DNA of 35,414 bases from Streptomyces exfoliatus (GTDB taxonomy: Bacteria > Actinomycetota > Actinomycetes > Streptomycetales > Streptomycetaceae). A program made the position numbers and the translations under genes. Positions 1 to 5,731 of this stretch are shown here, one piece after another; the stretch's first letter is position 1, and each line of letters opens with the position of its first letter. The DNA lies in contig NZ_JNZP01000047.1 in NCBI RefSeq assembly GCF_000725545.1, positions 1 to 35,414 on the forward strand, written 5' to 3'. The notes under the pieces are model-generated. The model did not search any database and was not told where the DNA came from. It saw only the letters and a list, made by a program, of their open reading frames with translations.

Positions 1-1
1 C

Positions 2-79
2 ATCGCCACCCGCTACGACAAAACCGCCCAGTCCTACGAAGCAGCCGTCACCCTCGCATCACTCCTGATGTGGGCGTGA
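2..79 (+). CDS. IS5-family transposase, C-terminal end (partial)
   Basis: The window opens inside a reading frame that gives 25 residues beginning IATRYDKTAQSYEAAV and ending LLMWA before TGA. This matches the usual C-terminus of actinomycete IS5/IS427-group DDE transposases; the copy at 28,370-28,456 in this window ends in a similar way (RYEKTATVYRAG). Only the 3' end is present. CTAG at 96-99 would be a typical insertion target for this group and probably marks the right end of the element. Confidence in the family is good; nothing can be said about whether the full gene is intact. Confidence 0.75.
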   Translation: MATRYDKTAQSYEAAVTLASLLMWA

Positions 80-228
80 CATTTGACGACAGAACCTAGC
101 ACTCCTCGAAGGCCGCTTGTATCCGGGTACAGCGGGCTGGAGCAGGAAGAGCTGAATGGTGACCGACTCGAGTGTGAAGTGCGGCGTACGCTGACAGTCG
201 ATAGGAACGACGCCCTGGGGAGGTCCTC

Positions 229-525
229 GTGAGCGCACAACCCGAGTACACCGGCCAGACCGGCCCGGTGCCGCCCATGCGGACCCTTGCCGAGCTTCGT
301 GAAGCCCTCGCCGCGCACGGCTTCCCCGGCGACCGGCAGCAGTTCGACGCCGAACTCGGCGCTGTCGACCTCGATGACCTCACCCGTGTCCGCGAGATTA
401 CCCAGGCCTACCGCCACCGGGTCCTGCTCCGCCTCGACCCGGATGCTGCGGCCGCGATCACCCGCACCACTGACAACGTCGCCGCCGAACTCCGCCGCAA
501 GCTCCACGAGGCCGGTAGCCGGTGA
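229..525 (+). CDS. Small antitoxin-like protein (DUF6247-like), 98 aa
   Basis: A 98-residue protein with a Pro-rich N-terminus (TGQTGPVPPMRT) followed by predicted helices (ELREALAAHGF, RVREITQAYRHR, ITRTTDNVAAELRRKLHEAG). GTG start at 229 sits behind GGGGAGG at 217-223. Its stop overlaps the GTG of the next gene (GTGA, 522-525), so the two are translationally coupled. The order, small acidic/helical protein then RelE-sized protein, is that of type II toxin-antitoxin pairs; I recall similar streptomycete proteins filed as DUF6247 but could not check it. Role as antitoxin is inference from context. Confidence 0.6.
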   Translation: MSAQPEYTGQTGPVPPMRTLAELREALAAHGFPGDRQQFDAELGAVDLDDLTRVREITQAYRHRVLLRLDPDAAAAITRTTDNVAAELRRKLHEAGSR

Positions 526-776
526 CCTTCGCGTTCCACTCCGACGCCGCCGAGAAGATCCTCGCCGAACTCACGACACGCGAGCAGGCTGCCGTCGAGA
601 CCGTTCGCCGCTCCCTCGAGGGGGACCCTGGCCGGGGCCGGCCGCTGCCTGGCACCGACACCCTCACCGTCGAGGTCCTTCCCGAGCAGACTGGCGGTCG
701 CGGTATCTCGGTCGTGTACCGGCACGACGCCGACCTCGACGCCGTCCTGATCCTGTGGCTGATCGCCGGCCCCTGA
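522..776 (+). CDS. RelE/ParE-like toxin candidate, 84 aa
   Basis: An 84-residue protein starting at a GTG that overlaps the upstream stop by four bases. It opens MTFAFHSDAAEKILAEL, has a helical hairpin (TREQAAVETVRRSLEG), then strands with VEVLPEQTGG and a final pair of strands GISVVYRHDADLDAVLILWLIAG. This helix-helix-sheet layout and length fit the RelE/ParE fold, whose members cleave ribosome-bound mRNA or poison gyrase. The typical C-terminal catalytic residues are not obvious, so activity cannot be claimed. Partner: the 98-aa protein upstream. A strong hairpin lies about 145 bases downstream. Confidence 0.6.
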   Translation: MTFAFHSDAAEKILAELTTREQAAVETVRRSLEGDPGRGRPLPGTDTLTVEVLPEQTGGRGISVVYRHDADLDAVLILWLIAGP

Positions 777-921
777 CCGGCTCGTCAAGCAGTCCGTCAC
801 CACGCACTCGACGCTGTCGCTCGTCAAGGTGGTGATGGTCGGTTCCCCTGCCTGGGCTGTCCTCGAGTCGCTACGGTGAGGTGTGGGAGGTTGCGCCGAC
901 TGGTCGTTGGTACATCTCCCA

Positions 922-949
922 TGTGCCCCACACTTCGGTGTGGGGCACA
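922..949. terminator. Perfect 12-bp hairpin with TTCG loop
   Basis: TGTGCCCCACAC at 922-933 is the exact reverse complement of GTGTGGGGCACA at 938-949, with a TTCG tetraloop between. It lies between the toxin-like gene (+) and the hypothetical gene ending at 1,134 (-), so it can serve as a bidirectional terminator. No T-tract follows, as is usual in streptomycetes. Confidence 0.7.
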
Positions 950-969
950 GCACGTTCCAGGCCGGGCAG

Positions 970-1011
970 CTAAGGGGCCGGAGTGGAGTGGACGACGGTG
1001 GCGGCCAACCA
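970..1011 (+). repeat. 42-bp repeat, copy 1
   Basis: The 42 bases from 970 to 1,011 recur identically on the same strand at 30,124-30,165. On the minus strand both copies read as the tail of an open frame (WLAATVVHSTPAP then stop). The flanks differ completely, so this is a piece of an older duplicated or mobile sequence. The rest of 777-1,133 holds only this repeat and the hairpin at 922-949. Confidence 0.75.
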
Positions 1012-1133
1012 CGGGGCCTTCGGCGTGCGCCCAGCGCAACCTCTTCAACCGCATCGGCCAGCCCTACCACTGTCTCCAGAAGCGCGAACTCTTTGACAAA
1101 CTGTCCGCGTTTCCCACCACGCCTGCCCCACGG

Positions 1134-1487
1134 TCACTGTGGCTTGACCGGCAGTAGCTCTCTCATGTCTTCCGGCAGCTCCGGGTCCTCGCGCCAGGCC
1201 GTGGTGATCGAGATGAGGGCCTCCCACGACGCCTCAGCGATGGGCCCGGGGCGACCCGTCGCAAGCTCGGCGTACAGCCGACCGCACAGGTGGGACGTGA
1301 CTTCGTACAGGGCCCCATTGACCTCCGCCACGCGTGCCAGAGCGGACCCAGGGGCGTGTGGCGGCTCTCCGTTGAGCCGGATTGCGGGGACCGCGGCGGC
1401 GTATGTCCGTCCGTGGATGAAGTCCCGCAGCGCGACCACCTGATCCCACGTTGGCAAAGAGCGCTGGACAGGGGCCGATGCAGTCAT
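1134..1487 (-). CDS. Hypothetical protein, 117 aa
   Basis: A 117-residue protein beginning MTASAPVQRSLPTWDQ and ending REDPELPEDMRELLPVKPQ. It has helical segments (VVALRDFIHGRTYAAAV, ALARVAEVNGALYEVTSHL, ASWEALISITTAW) and no signal peptide, membrane segment or metal motif. Composition looks like real protein, with balanced charges and aromatic residues, unlike the overlapping frames. No clear ribosome binding site precedes the ATG. I do not recognise the family. The genes on both sides are unrelated or broken, so the neighbourhood gives no clue to function. Confidence 0.6.
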   Translation of the reverse strand: MTASAPVQRSLPTWDQVVALRDFIHGRTYAAAVPAIRLNGEPPHAPGSALARVAEVNGALYEVTSHLCGRLYAELATGRPGPIAEASWEALISITTAWREDPELPEDMRELLPVKPQ

Positions 1488-1572
1488 GCGGGAAGGCTAT
1501 CCGCGAGGTCGCCGTTGTTCGAGGCCCCGGTCCCGATTCCGCACAGGCTGGCCCCGTCCCGCTCACGCTGCA

Positions 1573-1671
1573 GTCAGCGCGCGCGGACGACCGCGTGGGC
1601 GCACGATGGCTGTAGAGCCCGCCCGGGAAGCCACCGCACGTTGCACCGGGCGGGCGCACTTGTGTCGGCCA
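1573..1671. repeat. About 100-bp inverted duplicate, copy A
   Basis: This segment matches the reverse complement of 12,822-12,921 with a handful of mismatches and one single-base gap. Both copies contain the same internal hairpin (GCCCGCCCGG at 1,617-1,626 pairing with CCGGGCGGGC at 1,646-1,655) and the same short open frame start MAVEPAREATARCTGRAH. Sequence on either side differs between copies. It is either a short mobile palindromic element or a conserved gene-border fragment. Confidence 0.7.
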
Positions 1672-1740
1672 AGGCCCCTCGCCGAGGAACACCACTGGCG
1701 CGCGAGCCAAACAGGCGCCGCCCCTGGCTGGAACGTGGCC

Positions 1741-2068
1741 GTGCTCGGGGTCGAACGTGTCGGCCCGCTGCAACTGGCGTTTGTGTATCGCGCGCTCCGC
1801 AAGGCGTTCGAAGGCGGCAAGCATGACCCCGGCGCCGCCGACTTCTACTACGGCGAGATGGGGATGCGCCGGCACGCCGACGACATCCCTCGAAGCGAGC
1901 GGAGCCTGTTGACCGCCTACTGGGCGCTGTCCGGCTAGGCATGTGCGCCTCGCGCGCCCTGGGCTCGCTCGCGGCCACCATGCTCGTCACCGTGTGCTGC
2001 TGATGGCCGTCGGGCTGCCGCAGGACGCTCGGAAGCAACGGGCGACCGGCACCGTGTCAGGGCCTTGA
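1741..2068 (+). pseudogene. Pentapeptide-repeat membrane protein, C-terminal remnant with frameshifts
   Basis: The frame up to 1,938 gives VERVGPLQLAFVYRALRKAF, then GAADFYYGEMGMRRHA and LLTAYWALSG. This is the recognisable linker at the end of streptomycete pentapeptide-repeat membrane proteins, where GAADFYYGEMEMRRH is followed by LYWLVSGYGLRASRAL. Here TAG stops the frame at 1,936; skipping one base restores YGMCASRALGSLAATML, and a second slip near 2,000 restores LLMAVGLPQD before a natural stop at 2,068. So two small indels break what was a transmembrane C-terminus. The pentapeptide repeats upstream are missing, replaced by the repeat at 1,573-1,671. Confidence 0.65.
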
Positions 2069-2180
2069 GGTCGGCGAGGGCCTCGGCGGACACGTCCCGG
2101 ACCTGGCCCCGCTTGCGCAGGGTCTGCATGACGGTCAGCTCCGAGGGAGTGCCGTCGGGCAGCAGACCGGGGATGCTCAC
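2056..2180 (-). pseudogene. Truncated hypothetical protein (N-terminal part)
   Basis: From GTG at 2,180 the minus strand reads about 42 protein-like residues (SIPGLLPDGTPSEL, TVMQTLRKRGQVRDV, SAEALADLKALT), then runs into the antisense of the pentapeptide remnant. The frame is also open upstream to about 2,290, overlapping the end of the Nudix gene, so the true start may lie there. It reads as the last gene of the radical SAM/kinase/Nudix unit, cut off at its 3' end by a rearrangement near 2,060. Family not recognised. Confidence 0.45.
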
Positions 2181-2250
2181 AGCGTTGCGCCGGGCGTAGA
2201 CGCGGGAGGGGCGGCGTTTTGACGCGCGGTCGGTCAGTCGTTCCAGCCGG

Positions 2251-2685
2251 TCACTGATCTCCGGTGAGTCGCTGCGCGAGGAGTAGGGCGAGCGGACCGG
2301 CGGGGAGCTGGAAGCGACCTTGGGTCGCGGCGGTGATGGCGTCGTCGAGGGGCCACCATTCGACCTTGAATCCGGCCTCAGTCGGGGTGAGTTCCTGGGG
2401 TCCCAGGGTCAGGTTGCGGGCGAGGAACAGGGACACCTTCGCTGTGCTGTATGGGGCGATCACGTACGTTCCGAGGTGGCTCCAGGACTCGCCCGTGACC
2501 CCGGCTTCCTCGCGGGCTTCGCGTCGGGCGCACTGCTCAGGGGTCTCCCCGGGTTCCTGTCGGCCGCCGGGGATGAACAGGTGGTCGTCTTCGCCGTTGG
2601 TGATCAGGGCGACGTGGTTGCGGTCGTCGATGGCGACGACGATGGAGGCGTCTTGTAGGGGGGAAGGCTGTTGGGTGGTGTCCAT
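2251..2685 (-). CDS. Nudix hydrolase, 144 aa
   Basis: ATG at 2,685 opens MDTTQQPSPLQDASIVVAIDD. The Nudix box is complete: GRQEPGETPEQCARREAREE followed by AGV fits GX5EX7REUXEEXGU exactly, with the three Glu residues that bind Mg2+. The domain runs from residue 12 to about 130, followed by a helix (LALLLAQRLTGDQ). Nudix enzymes hydrolyse nucleoside diphosphates linked to another group; the substrate here is unknown. It is the third gene of the radical SAM/kinase unit, 56 bases behind the kinase stop with a 9-bp hairpin between, so its expression could be partly separate. A house-cleaning or product-trimming role in that unit is inference. Confidence 0.85.
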   Translation of the reverse strand: MDTTQQPSPLQDASIVVAIDDRNHVALITNGEDDHLFIPGGRQEPGETPEQCARREAREEAGVTGESWSHLGTYVIAPYSTAKVSLFLARNLTLGPQELTPTEAGFKVEWWPLDDAITAATQGRFQLPAGPLALLLAQRLTGDQ

Positions 2686-2709
2686 GGGCCGCGAGGTTAC
2701 TCGCGGCCC
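2686..2709 (-). terminator. Hairpin between kinase and Nudix genes
   Basis: GGGCCGCGA (2,686-2,694) and TCGCGGCCC (2,701-2,709) form a perfect 9-bp stem with a 6-base loop. It touches the Nudix start codon and occupies the place of its ribosome binding site. It may attenuate transcription from the kinase gene or mask Nudix translation. Confidence 0.5.
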
Positions 2710-2741
2710 AGGCTGGTTTGCAGGCATTCGCGCCACTTCGT

Positions 2742-3365
2742 TCAGATTCGGTTGAGGATCAGGTCTGCGAGGTCTTCGGGGGTGCGGTCGTCGGTGTCGA
2801 CGATGACCGTCGTGGGGTCCTGGGCGGCCACCGCGTCGAAGTTGGCGCGGAGCCGTTCCAGGCGGCCGGGGACGCGCATCATGTCGTCGTCGTCGCGGTT
2901 GTAGTCCGCCTTCGACGCCATGCGGTCTTTGAGGGTCGCGTCCGTGCACCGCAGGTAGAACGTCCGGTCCGGCTGGACGAGGTAGGGCCGGAACGGGCCG
3001 ATGAGCGCCCGTACCTGGTCCATGTCCAGCTCGTGTACGGCGGAGTGGTACGCGACGACAGAGGAGATGTACCGGTCGGAGACGACCGGCCCGCGCGCCA
3101 GGTGGCCGCGGATGATGTCGGAGGCGTGCAGCACCCCAGACAGGTAGAACGCGAACTGCGGCAGGGCCGCCGTGCGGGCGTTCATGACCGGCGCCCACGG
3201 CATGTAGTGGTCGGGGACGGTGTGGAGGGTGGCGGCGTCCAGCCGGTCAGCGAGTACCCGGGCGAGGGTGGATTTCCCGATGCCGGAGATCCCTTCGAGG
3301 ATCACGAGCGGTCCGCGCCGGTCGACCGGCGCACCGGGGTCGTAGGCGCCGTGCAGGCCGGTCAC
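2742..3365 (-). CDS. P-loop kinase, thymidylate-kinase-like, 207 aa
   Basis: GTG at 3,365 overlaps the radical SAM stop by four bases (GTGA), so the two are coupled. Residues 18-32 read LVILEGISGIGKSTL, a Walker A motif (GxxGxGKS/T). Later come SDRYISSVVAYHS, the place of the DRY/DRF motif of dTMP kinases, a lid-like basic segment (RCTDATLKDRMASKADYNR) and a C-terminal VIVDTDDRTPEDLADLIL. Layout and length (207 aa) fit the thymidylate/nucleoside kinase superfamily, which phosphorylates small molecules using ATP. The acceptor is unlikely to be ordinary dTMP given the setting beside a MoaA-like enzyme; a nucleotide-like or pterin-like product of that enzyme is possible but unproven. Confidence 0.8.
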   Translation of the reverse strand: MTGLHGAYDPGAPVDRRGPLVILEGISGIGKSTLARVLADRLDAATLHTVPDHYMPWAPVMNARTAALPQFAFYLSGVLHASDIIRGHLARGPVVSDRYISSVVAYHSAVHELDMDQVRALIGPFRPYLVQPDRTFYLRCTDATLKDRMASKADYNRDDDDMMRVPGRLERLRANFDAVAAQDPTTVIVDTDDRTPEDLADLILNRI

Positions 3366-4414
3366 AGGATGCCGCTCGTGAGGGTGCCGTCCGTGAACGA
3401 GGCGACGTGGCGGGCGACGGATTCCATCACCGCTTCCGGGTCGTCGCGCCGCAGGATGGTACTCAGGCGCAGGTCGGTGCGCAGGAGGCACGGTTGGATC
3501 CCGCCGGCGTGGTCCATGCGCAGCGCCCAGAACCCTTCGACGCATTGCGGGCGGACGGGACAGGTTCCGCACTGCCCGACGTGGTGGCGTCCCAGCCCCT
3601 TGTGGATGACGTCGATCTCCACACCGTCGACACGGAAGACGCGGCGCCCTTGACCGACTCCAGCGGTCTCTACCCGCTCGTCGCTGGTCAGCGTGCGCAG
3701 GTGCCCGATGATGCCGTCGGCCGAGACCGCCGAGGAGCGCTGACCGGCGTTGTAGTCGGTGTCCACGAGTTCGATGAACTGAACCGGCAGGCGGCGTTCC
3801 AGGGCGTATTCGAGAATCGGGAGGATCTCGTGTTCGTTCTCGCGCTGGAGAAGCGTGTTCAGCTCGACGCGCTCGAAGACTTCGCGGGCCGCTTCGATGC
3901 CGTCCAGGATGACGCCGATACCTCCGGCGCCTTCCTTCTTGTACTTCGCGATCTCCCACAGCGATTCGTTGGAGAAGTAGTGCAGGGAGACCTTCACCTT
4001 GTCCAGGCGCGTGGTCGCGAGCCATTCCTGATTCCGGCGTACGAGGGTGCCGTTCGTGATCAGGGTGTAAGAGCCGTCGGGACCCGGGTCGGGCAGGCTG
4101 TTGAGGACGGGGCGGGCGAGCGGGGAGGCGAGCGGTTCGCCGCCGGTGAAGTACGTGCGCTTGAGGCCGGAGCCGATGGCCGCCGTGAGGATGTCGACGT
4201 AGTCGGCGGCGTCCAGCTCCCCGTTTCGCGGCTGGTGCTTGCGGTCAGCGCGCGTCAGCGGGGGCGGAACGTCTCCCTCGTTGTGGCAGAACCAGCAAGC
4301 GAGGTTGCAGCGCGGCGTGAGCGAGACGCGGAGCTGGCCGCGCAGAGCCGCGAAGTTGTGCAGGGCCGTCCAGTCGACGGCCGGGGCCGCAGTCGGGAGA
4401 AGCGGGAGATTCAT
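3362..4414 (-). CDS. Radical SAM protein, MoaA-like, 350 aa
   Basis: ATG at 4,414 lies behind GAGAGGG. Residues 29-41 (RVSLTPRCNLACWFC) hold the CX3CX2C motif that binds the 4Fe-4S cluster which cleaves S-adenosylmethionine. TYFTGGEPL is the SAM-binding GGEP motif and LITNGTLV a further core strand. Near residues 285-315 a second Cys set (QCGTCPVRPQC then GGIQPCLL) resembles the C-terminal cluster of MoaA and SPASM/twitch proteins. MoaA makes the precursor of molybdenum cofactor from GTP; this copy lacks the final Gly-Gly of MoaA (ends TLTSGIL) and has no mo-genes beside it. The start chosen avoids a long artefactual upstream extension in the same frame. It is followed by a coupled kinase and a Nudix gene. 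Confidence 0.85.
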   Translation of the reverse strand: MNLPLLPTAAPAVDWTALHNFAALRGQLRVSLTPRCNLACWFCHNEGDVPPPLTRADRKHQPRNGELDAADYVDILTAAIGSGLKRTYFTGGEPLASPLARPVLNSLPDPGPDGSYTLITNGTLVRRNQEWLATTRLDKVKVSLHYFSNESLWEIAKYKKEGAGGIGVILDGIEAAREVFERVELNTLLQRENEHEILPILEYALERRLPVQFIELVDTDYNAGQRSSAVSADGIIGHLRTLTSDERVETAGVGQGRRVFRVDGVEIDVIHKGLGRHHVGQCGTCPVRPQCVEGFWALRMDHAGGIQPCLLRTDLRLSTILRRDDPEAVMESVARHVASFTDGTLTSGIL

Positions 4415-4458
4415 GGTGTTGCCCTCTCGATCGTTGGGTTCGAGTGGTGCACCGGAGA

Positions 4459-4497
4459 GCCCCGCCCGGTCTTGCCTGGACGGGTAGCGGGCGGGGC
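4459..4497 (-). promoter_or_regulatory. Hairpin in leader of the radical SAM gene
   Basis: GCCCCGCCCG (4,459-4,468) pairs perfectly with CGGGCGGGGC (4,488-4,497). On the minus strand it lies 45 bases before the radical SAM start. It could terminate transcription arriving from the small-gene operon or act as an attenuator. Confidence 0.55.
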
Positions 4498-4576
4498 CTC
4501 GTGGTCCCGGGTGGCGACGGGGGCGCCTCCCGGGCCGTCCCGCCAGTCCTTCAGCGGCGGGAGTCTGCGGGCCGTC

Positions 4577-4618
4577 CCGGTCGGTGGGCGGGCGTGGGAG
4601 GGGGTGCCCACCGACCGG
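4577..4618 (-). promoter_or_regulatory. 13-bp perfect stem in the same leader
   Basis: CCGGTCGGTGGGC (4,577-4,589) is the exact reverse complement of 4,606-4,618, with a 16-base loop. It lies shortly after the stop of the small membrane protein gene (4,675), so it is the best candidate for that operon's terminator. With the hairpin at 4,459-4,497 it gives the 260-base gap 4,415-4,674 strong secondary structure. A 66-residue open frame also spans the gap but looks like low-complexity coding by chance. Confidence 0.6.
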
Positions 4619-4674
4619 ACGGAGTTGGTGACCGGCGGCGGCCTCGGGTGTGACGACCGGACCGCGCCGGAGCT

Positions 4675-4944
4675 TCAAGGGGTGGGGAACGGGGGCCGGG
4701 TGCCGTGCCGGTCCGGGTGGGGGTCGGGCCGGTCCGGCAGTGTGTCCGCCGGCGGAAGGTCGGGGGTGACGGCCGCAGGCTGCTCGGCGCGGGCCTGCGT
4801 CGTCGCGCCGAGGGCGCCGAGCGACAGCAGCGGCAGGCCGAGCCCGAGCGTGAGCCGGTCGCGCCACGGCAGCGGCGCCGGCTTGGCGTGGCGGGGAGCG
4901 GGGCGTAATCGTGGCTCGTCGACGCCGACCCACCGGGCGCTCAC
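4675..4944 (-). CDS. Small protein with one membrane segment, 89 aa
   Basis: GTG at 4,944 overlaps the stop of the preceding gene by four bases, which decides the start over a slightly longer alternative at 4,956. A basic, Pro-rich N-terminus (RLRPAPRHAKPAPLPWRDR) leads into one hydrophobic stretch (LTLGLGLPLLSLGALGATT), then a Pro/Asp-rich tail. It is probably a single-pass or signal-anchored protein with its tail outside the cell. It is the last of four coupled small genes. Family not recognised. Confidence 0.6.
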   Translation of the reverse strand: MSARWVGVDEPRLRPAPRHAKPAPLPWRDRLTLGLGLPLLSLGALGATTQARAEQPAAVTPDLPPADTLPDRPDPHPDRHGTRPPFPTP

Positions 4945-5156
4945 GGCTGCGTCCACTCGCCGCTGCGGGCGATGATCCGCAGGGCGACCGGTTCAGCAGC
5001 CCACGGCTCGCCGCCGCCGTACCGATGGCGCAGCAGCGGCTTACCGCCTTGGAAGTCGGTGACCACGGCGTCACAGCCCCGCTCCTGGTCGCGGACCAGG
5101 TCCCCGACCCCGGGCATCGGCTCGCCGGTGACGGCCTGCTCGGTCTGGGCGGTCAC
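4941..5156 (-). CDS. Small hypothetical protein, 71 aa
   Basis: GTG at 5,156 overlaps the previous stop (GTGA). The protein, MTAQTEQAVTGEPMPGVGDL and onward, has the pattern VRDQERGCDAVVTDFQGGK then LLRHRYGGGEPW and a closing VALRIIARSGEW. These short strands around Gly suggest a small beta-barrel (SH3- or Tudor-like) fold. I recall similar proteins beside XRE regulators in streptomycete accessory regions; no function is known to me. Third of four coupled genes. Confidence 0.65.
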   Translation of the reverse strand: MTAQTEQAVTGEPMPGVGDLVRDQERGCDAVVTDFQGGKPLLRHRYGGGEPWAAEPVALRIIARSGEWTQP

Positions 5157-5326
5157 CGGGTCGCCTCCATGCCGGTCTCGCGGCGGGCCTCGCGCTCGCG
5201 GCGGCGGCTGATCGTGTCCATCGCCGTCGTGGTCGGCTCGCCGTCGGCCACCCGGTCGCGGTACTCCTGCCAGTCGTCGGGCATCCAGGCGTCCAGCGCG
5301 GCCGGGAACTTCTCGTCGCGGTTCAT
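5153..5326 (-). CDS. Small hypothetical protein, 57 aa
   Basis: ATG at 5,326 follows a very strong ribosome binding site, GGAGGTGA, with four bases between, and overlaps the stop of the gene before it (ATGA). The protein is MNRDEKFPAALDAWMPDDWQ, then YRDRVADGEPTTTAMDTISR and a charged helix rich in Arg and Glu (RRREREARRETGME). Entirely hydrophilic, likely helical, cytoplasmic. Second gene of the four-gene small operon. Family not recognised. Confidence 0.65.
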   Translation of the reverse strand: MNRDEKFPAALDAWMPDDWQEYRDRVADGEPTTTAMDTISRRREREARRETGMEATR

Positions 5327-5541
5327 CGGGTCACCTCCGGCACGCCGTACAGGCCCGCGCACTGCTCGCAGGCGCCAAGAGTCGCGGCGCCGCGCAGCAT
5401 CGGCACCGGGAAGCTGCCGGGCGCCCAGTCCGAGCACCAGCAGCAGGACCGGCCGTCGCGCTGCGCGGGGCTCAGCTGATCGGCGTGGATGGCGGGGGCG
5501 TCGGTCAGCCCGCCGGGAACGGGGGCGATGGGTCTGCTCAT
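5323..5541 (-). CDS. Small Cys-rich, likely zinc-binding protein, 72 aa
   Basis: ATG at 5,541 with GAGAAGG eight bases upstream. The protein contains CCWCSDWAPGSFPVPML and, about 24 residues later, CEQCAGLYGVPE: two CxxC-type pairs typical of a small zinc ribbon. It is the first gene of the four-gene minus-strand operon, transcribed away from the XRE regulator at 5,732 across a 190-base gap. A DNA-, RNA- or protein-binding role is possible; none is shown. I recall relatives in streptomycete accessory regions next to this kind of regulator. Confidence 0.65.
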   Translation of the reverse strand: MSRPIAPVPGGLTDAPAIHADQLSPAQRDGRSCCWCSDWAPGSFPVPMLRGAATLGACEQCAGLYGVPEVTR

Positions 5542-5570
5542 CGTCGGCCTTCTCGTCCGTCTCTGCGTCT

Positions 5571-5602
5571 GCCGGTCCTTCTCGGGGGTGGGAAGGACCG
5601 GC
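5571..5602. promoter_or_regulatory. 11-bp perfect inverted repeat in divergent promoter region
   Basis: GCCGGTCCTTC (5,571-5,581) is the exact reverse complement of GAAGGACCGGC (5,592-5,602), with a 10-base spacer. It sits 30-60 bases before the start of the small-gene operon (5,541, minus strand), where an operator or a leader hairpin would lie. Confidence 0.5.
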
Positions 5603-5698
5603 AGGCCGTCATCCGACCGCCCGACAGAACGTCAACGCGGCCGGTAATCACCCAACACCGGTGCGCGACGACGAGTAAGGGAGCACAGTGGAGGGAGG

Positions 5699-5714
5699 GT
5701 TGAACTGGTTGAAC
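5699..5714. promoter_or_regulatory. Tandem GTTGAAC repeat before the XRE regulator
   Basis: GTTGAAC occurs at 5,699-5,705 and again at 5,708-5,714, nine bases apart, 18 bases before the regulator start. The motif also contains TTGAAC, a plausible -35 element. It may be a half-site pair for the regulator itself. Confidence 0.35.
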
Positions 5715-5731
5715 GCACTCGGGGGTGCCAC

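Noticed and set aside
1606..1940. A single intact 111-residue gene from ATG 1,606 to the TAG at 1,936
   Set aside because: The first part is shared with the repeat copy at 12,822-12,921 and the second part is a pentapeptide-protein tail that continues past the stop in other frames, so it is a fusion of remnants.
4411..4611. A 66-codon frame overlapping the radical SAM start by ATGA
   Set aside because: It spans one strong hairpin and starts at the edge of another, is Pro/Arg/Thr-rich and has no clear binding site. The overlap is probably chance, though it cannot be excluded.
3407..4975. A 522-codon plus-strand frame
   Set aside because: Antisense of the radical SAM gene and its leader; no plausible start or domains.
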